Below, piece by piece: positions 62,785 through 64,000 of a stretch of 64,000 nucleotides of DNA. The stretch comes from Saprospiraceae bacterium (GTDB taxonomy: Bacteria; Bacteroidota; Bacteroidia; Chitinophagales; Saprospiraceae): the NCBI GenBank assembly GCA_016714025.1, contig JADJOB010000002.1:2698001-2762000 (forward strand), read 5' to 3'. Within the stretch, counting starts at the first letter, position 1. The number at the start of each line of letters is the position of its first letter. Below the pieces are notes generated by a model. That model did not search any database and was not told the origin of the DNA. It worked only from the letters and a program-made list of their open reading frames with translations. The translations under genes were made by a program, and so were the position numbers.

Positions 62785-62834
62785 TAATTCTTAATTATTA
62801 ATTTTTAATTGAACCTGGTGGAGCTGGCGGGATT
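62785..62834. repeat. Left 50-bp direct repeat, att-like, containing the last 19 nt of ssrA
   Basis: Identical over 50 bp to 63652-63701. Its right part, from 62816, equals the CCA end and acceptor arm of tmRNA on the minus strand and stops inside the T arm (GGCGGGATT, after which the copies differ). This is the arrangement left by integration into, or duplication of, the ssrA 3' end. Confidence 0.8.
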
Positions 62835-62868
62835 TCACGCTTTCAGCGTGATAAACTTCTCATCCCGC
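62827..62868. repeat. Nested hairpin next to the left att-like repeat
   Basis: GCGGGAT (62827-62833) can pair with ATCCCGC (62862-62868), enclosing a second perfect hairpin TCACGC/GCGTGA with loop TTTCA (62835-62851). It begins in the partial ssrA copy, so the outer stem uses the T-arm sequence. Role unknown. Confidence 0.55.
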
Positions 62869-62917
62869 ATTCAATATTTATCTTATTCCAAGCAAGCCAA
62901 TACGTATTGATTTTGCT

Positions 62918-62925
62918 TAATTTTG
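62918..62925 (+). promoter_or_regulatory. -7 promoter box of the toxin-antitoxin module
   Basis: TAATTTTG matches TAnnTTTG exactly and ends 24 nt before the antitoxin ATG. Confidence 0.5.
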
Positions 62926-62949
62926 TAAATTAGCATAAAATTATAATAT

Positions 62950-63171
62950 ATGTCTACTATCAAAGAAAAAATTATCAAAGGGATACAAGGTATTGATAAT
63001 GAAGAAATACTTCCGGAAGTGTATACTCTTTTGCAAGACATACTAGAAACAAAGCAAGTAATTTCTTTAAATGCAGAACAAAAAATGTTGATTCACGAGG
63101 CTAGAAATGAATATAAAACCGGTCGTCACTATACAACAGAACAAGCATTTAATGATTTATTAGATGACTAA
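62950..63171 (+). CDS. Antitoxin-like protein of a RelE/ParE-type module
   Basis: 73 residues. The helix-rich N-terminal part (STIKEKIIKGIQGIDNEEILPEVYTLLQDIL) and the tail LNAEQKMLIHEARNEYKTGRHYTTEQAFNDLLDD match the small antitoxins (addiction module component type) found before RelE/ParE toxins. Its stop overlaps the toxin start by 8 nt, the usual coupling. It should neutralise the toxin and may repress the promoter. It lies within the cassette bounded by ssrA-end direct repeats. Confidence 0.8.
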   Translation: MSTIKEKIIKGIQGIDNEEILPEVYTLLQDILETKQVISLNAEQKMLIHEARNEYKTGRHYTTEQAFNDLLDD

Positions 63172-63454
63172 ACCAATAGTATGGTCTGAAATCGCAAAAA
63201 ATGACTTAAAGGACATAAAAAAGTTTTTTGATCAGCAAAATAAGTAGTCAACTTACAGTAAGAAGTTATTGAAAACATTTCGTGACTCCACTAAATTAAT
63301 TCAAAGATTTCCATTATTATCAATTGCAACAGAATTCGAGAATGTAAGAGGCTTTGTGATTCTACAGTATATTATATTTTATGAAATAATGAGTGAGCAT
63401 ATCCTTATATTATTTATTTGGGATTGTCGTCGAGATCCTGAACAGTTAAACTAA
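63164..63454 (+). pseudogene. RelE/ParE-family toxin interrupted by an in-frame TAG
   Basis: The ATG at 63164 overlaps the antitoxin stop. After 27 codons (MTKPIVWSEIAKNDLKDIKKFF...) an amber codon occurs at 63245-63247; the same frame then continues without another stop to 63452, encoding STYSKKLLKTFRDSTKLIQRF and ending ILILFIWDCRRDPEQLN, the typical RelE/ParE C terminus. Full length would be 96 codons plus stop, normal for the family. A single-base change explains it. The toxin is probably inactive, unless the stop is read through or is a sequencing error. Confidence 0.85.
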
Positions 63455-63562
63455 ATATTAAAAAAGTTGAAATCCAAATAGCCATCTAAAAATAAAACAT
63501 GCATTAATTTGTAATTTCTTTTGTCGATACTTAATAAGGCTAATACGATTTCAAAATTCTAC

Positions 63563-63601
63563 AATTCGTCCCAAAGCAGGCTAAATGAAGGCTACGCTCC
63601 C
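63563..63601. repeat. 40-bp repeat, degenerate copy 2
   Basis: Shares AATTCGTCCC at the start and GGCTACGCTCCC at the end with the other copies, but the central hairpin has decayed (CCCAAAGCAGGC). Confidence 0.55.
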
Positions 63602-63603
63602 AT

Positions 63604-63643
63604 AATTCGTCTCGCGAGTTCACGGGATGCACGCTAAGCTCCC
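63604..63643. repeat. 40-bp repeat, copy 3
   Basis: Starts AATTCGTCTCGCGAGTTC, ends AAGCTCCC; same length as copy 1 (62744-62783) and about 80% alike. It follows copy 2 in tandem and lies just before the right direct repeat, as copy 1 lies just before the left one. Confidence 0.65.
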
Positions 63644-63651
63644 ATAATTCG

Positions 63652-63701
63652 TAATTCTTAATTATTAATTTTTAATTGAACCTGGTGGAGCTGGCGGGAT
63701 T
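63652..63701. repeat. Right 50-bp direct repeat, att-like, at the true ssrA 3' end
   Basis: Identical to 62785-62834. Here the sequence continues past GGGATT into the intact T arm of tmRNA, so this copy belongs to the functional ssrA gene. Confidence 0.8.
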
Positions 63702-64000
63702 CGAACCCGCGTCCAGAGAAAGAATCATTTAACTTTCTACATGTTTAGTTTTCTATTTACTTGTCAGATTTGGTGGAGCTTAGAAAACGAGCTTACCAAA
63801 CCTTATTCCCTCTTTCTCGATGATTAAGCGGGACTATTAAGCATCCAGCCTGATGTTTTATGATGTGTCATGCGGAATTTATCAGACATCCATCCCGGGA
63901 CACAGATGCATACTAACTACTAGAATTAGGCTGCAACAGCAAAAGAAGTATTGCCATTTAAAAGTCGATACCCGTTTTTTACGTAGCGTGCTATCATCCT
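63683..64000 (-). ncRNA. ssrA: tmRNA (transfer-messenger RNA), 3' part; 5' part beyond window
   Basis: On the minus strand the 3' end reads CAGCTCCACCA with an encoded CCA, and the T arm is GCGGGTTCGAATCCCGC. Further 5', at 63926-63955, the tag open frame encodes GNTSFAVAA followed by TAA; the small nonpolar AVAA end is typical of proteolysis tags in Bacteroidota. The G-C-rich stems between are consistent with tmRNA pseudoknots. tmRNA with SmpB rescues stalled ribosomes. About 318 nt are present; the resume codon region and the 5' acceptor strand lie at or beyond the right edge. Confidence 0.93.

Larger units (their letters stand above)
62595..62949. other. Gene-free 355-bp interval with terminator, hairpin repeats and ssrA-end repeat
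   Basis: From left to right it holds the lipoprotein terminator, one 40-bp hairpin repeat (62744-62783), the left 50-bp direct repeat with the ssrA 3' end (62785-62834), a nested hairpin (62827-62868) and the antitoxin -7 box (62918-62925). No coding potential is seen. Confidence 0.7.

Noticed and set aside
62814..62834. A second tmRNA or tRNA gene
   Set aside because: Only the last 19 nt of the acceptor and T arm are present; the rest of the cloverleaf is missing, so it is a partial duplicate.

Overview
The window looks like a chromosomal segment of a Bacteroidota bacterium, most likely of the Saprospiraceae/Chitinophagales side. This is inferred from low GC, several proteins ending in type IX secretion (T9SS) sorting domains, SprB-type repeats, the tRNA-rpmB-rpmG-DUF4295-ftsY order, a fused secDF, TAnnTTTG -7 promoter boxes, near-absent Shine-Dalgarno sites, and a tmRNA tag ending SFAVAA. 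Most of it is ordinary core genome. The unusual parts are 54.3-55.0 kb and 61.0-63.7 kb.

Layout. 0-3.2 kb: the 3' part of a secreted subtilase, tRNA-Arg(ACG), ribosomal proteins L28 and L33, a DUF4295 protein and ftsY. 3.2-9.7 kb: a large T9SS protein, lepA, a lipoprotein and threonine aldolase. 9.8-13.3 kb: etfB-etfA-bifunctional nuclease, a TPR protein and dapF. 13.3-20.1 kb: an HtrA protease, an acyl-CoA carboxylase beta subunit, bshB1, fabH and a protein of the family often mislabelled asparagine synthetase B. 20.2-25.2 kb: a vWA-like membrane protein, comEC and an HhH (ComEA-like) protein. 25.4-29.7 kb: fbp, an ABC exporter half, DUF3276, DUF2905 and a nucleotidyltransferase. 29.8-33.1 kb: a DUF1800-DUF1501 export pair. 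33.3-39.8 kb: a ferredoxin reductase-ferredoxin-EamA run, MscS, PiT and a PorE-like OmpA lipoprotein. 40.2-52.8 kb: secDF, a TonB-dependent receptor, a small T9SS protein, a 161-aa protein, mutS and a thioredoxin-fold SprB-repeat T9SS protein. 53-60.6 kb: ffh, a 600-bp repeat array, a degenerate FtsE-like ATPase, ccmE-ccmF and a short run ending in a lipoprotein. 60.6-64 kb: a frameshifted DUF3307 gene, satD with paired palindromic operators, a Cys-patterned lipoprotein, a toxin-antitoxin pair with an amber stop in the toxin, and the 3' part of ssrA (tmRNA).

How the genes fit together. FtsY, Ffh and SecDF supply cotranslational targeting and Sec export. Exported proteins with C-terminal sorting domains then need T9SS, for which a PorE-like OmpA lipoprotein is present. 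CcmE and CcmF mature c-type cytochromes. EtfAB, the acyl-CoA carboxylase and the FNR/ferredoxin pair serve electron transfer and acyl-CoA metabolism.

Most notable observations: (1) a 20-bp perfect palindrome filling the -33/-7 spacer of satD, with a second matching palindrome just upstream; (2) a 50-bp direct repeat containing the last 19 nt of ssrA, bracketing an 870-bp cassette with a toxin-antitoxin pair whose toxin carries one in-frame TAG; (3) a one-base frameshift in a homopolymer splitting the DUF3307 gene; (4) -7 boxes so close to start codons (ffh, ccmE, the FNR gene) that leaderless or near-leaderless mRNAs are implied; (5) a period-8 repeat field with three 86-bp cores; (6) an ABC ATPase lacking the catalytic Glu and the H-loop His, and a CcmE with no histidine at all.
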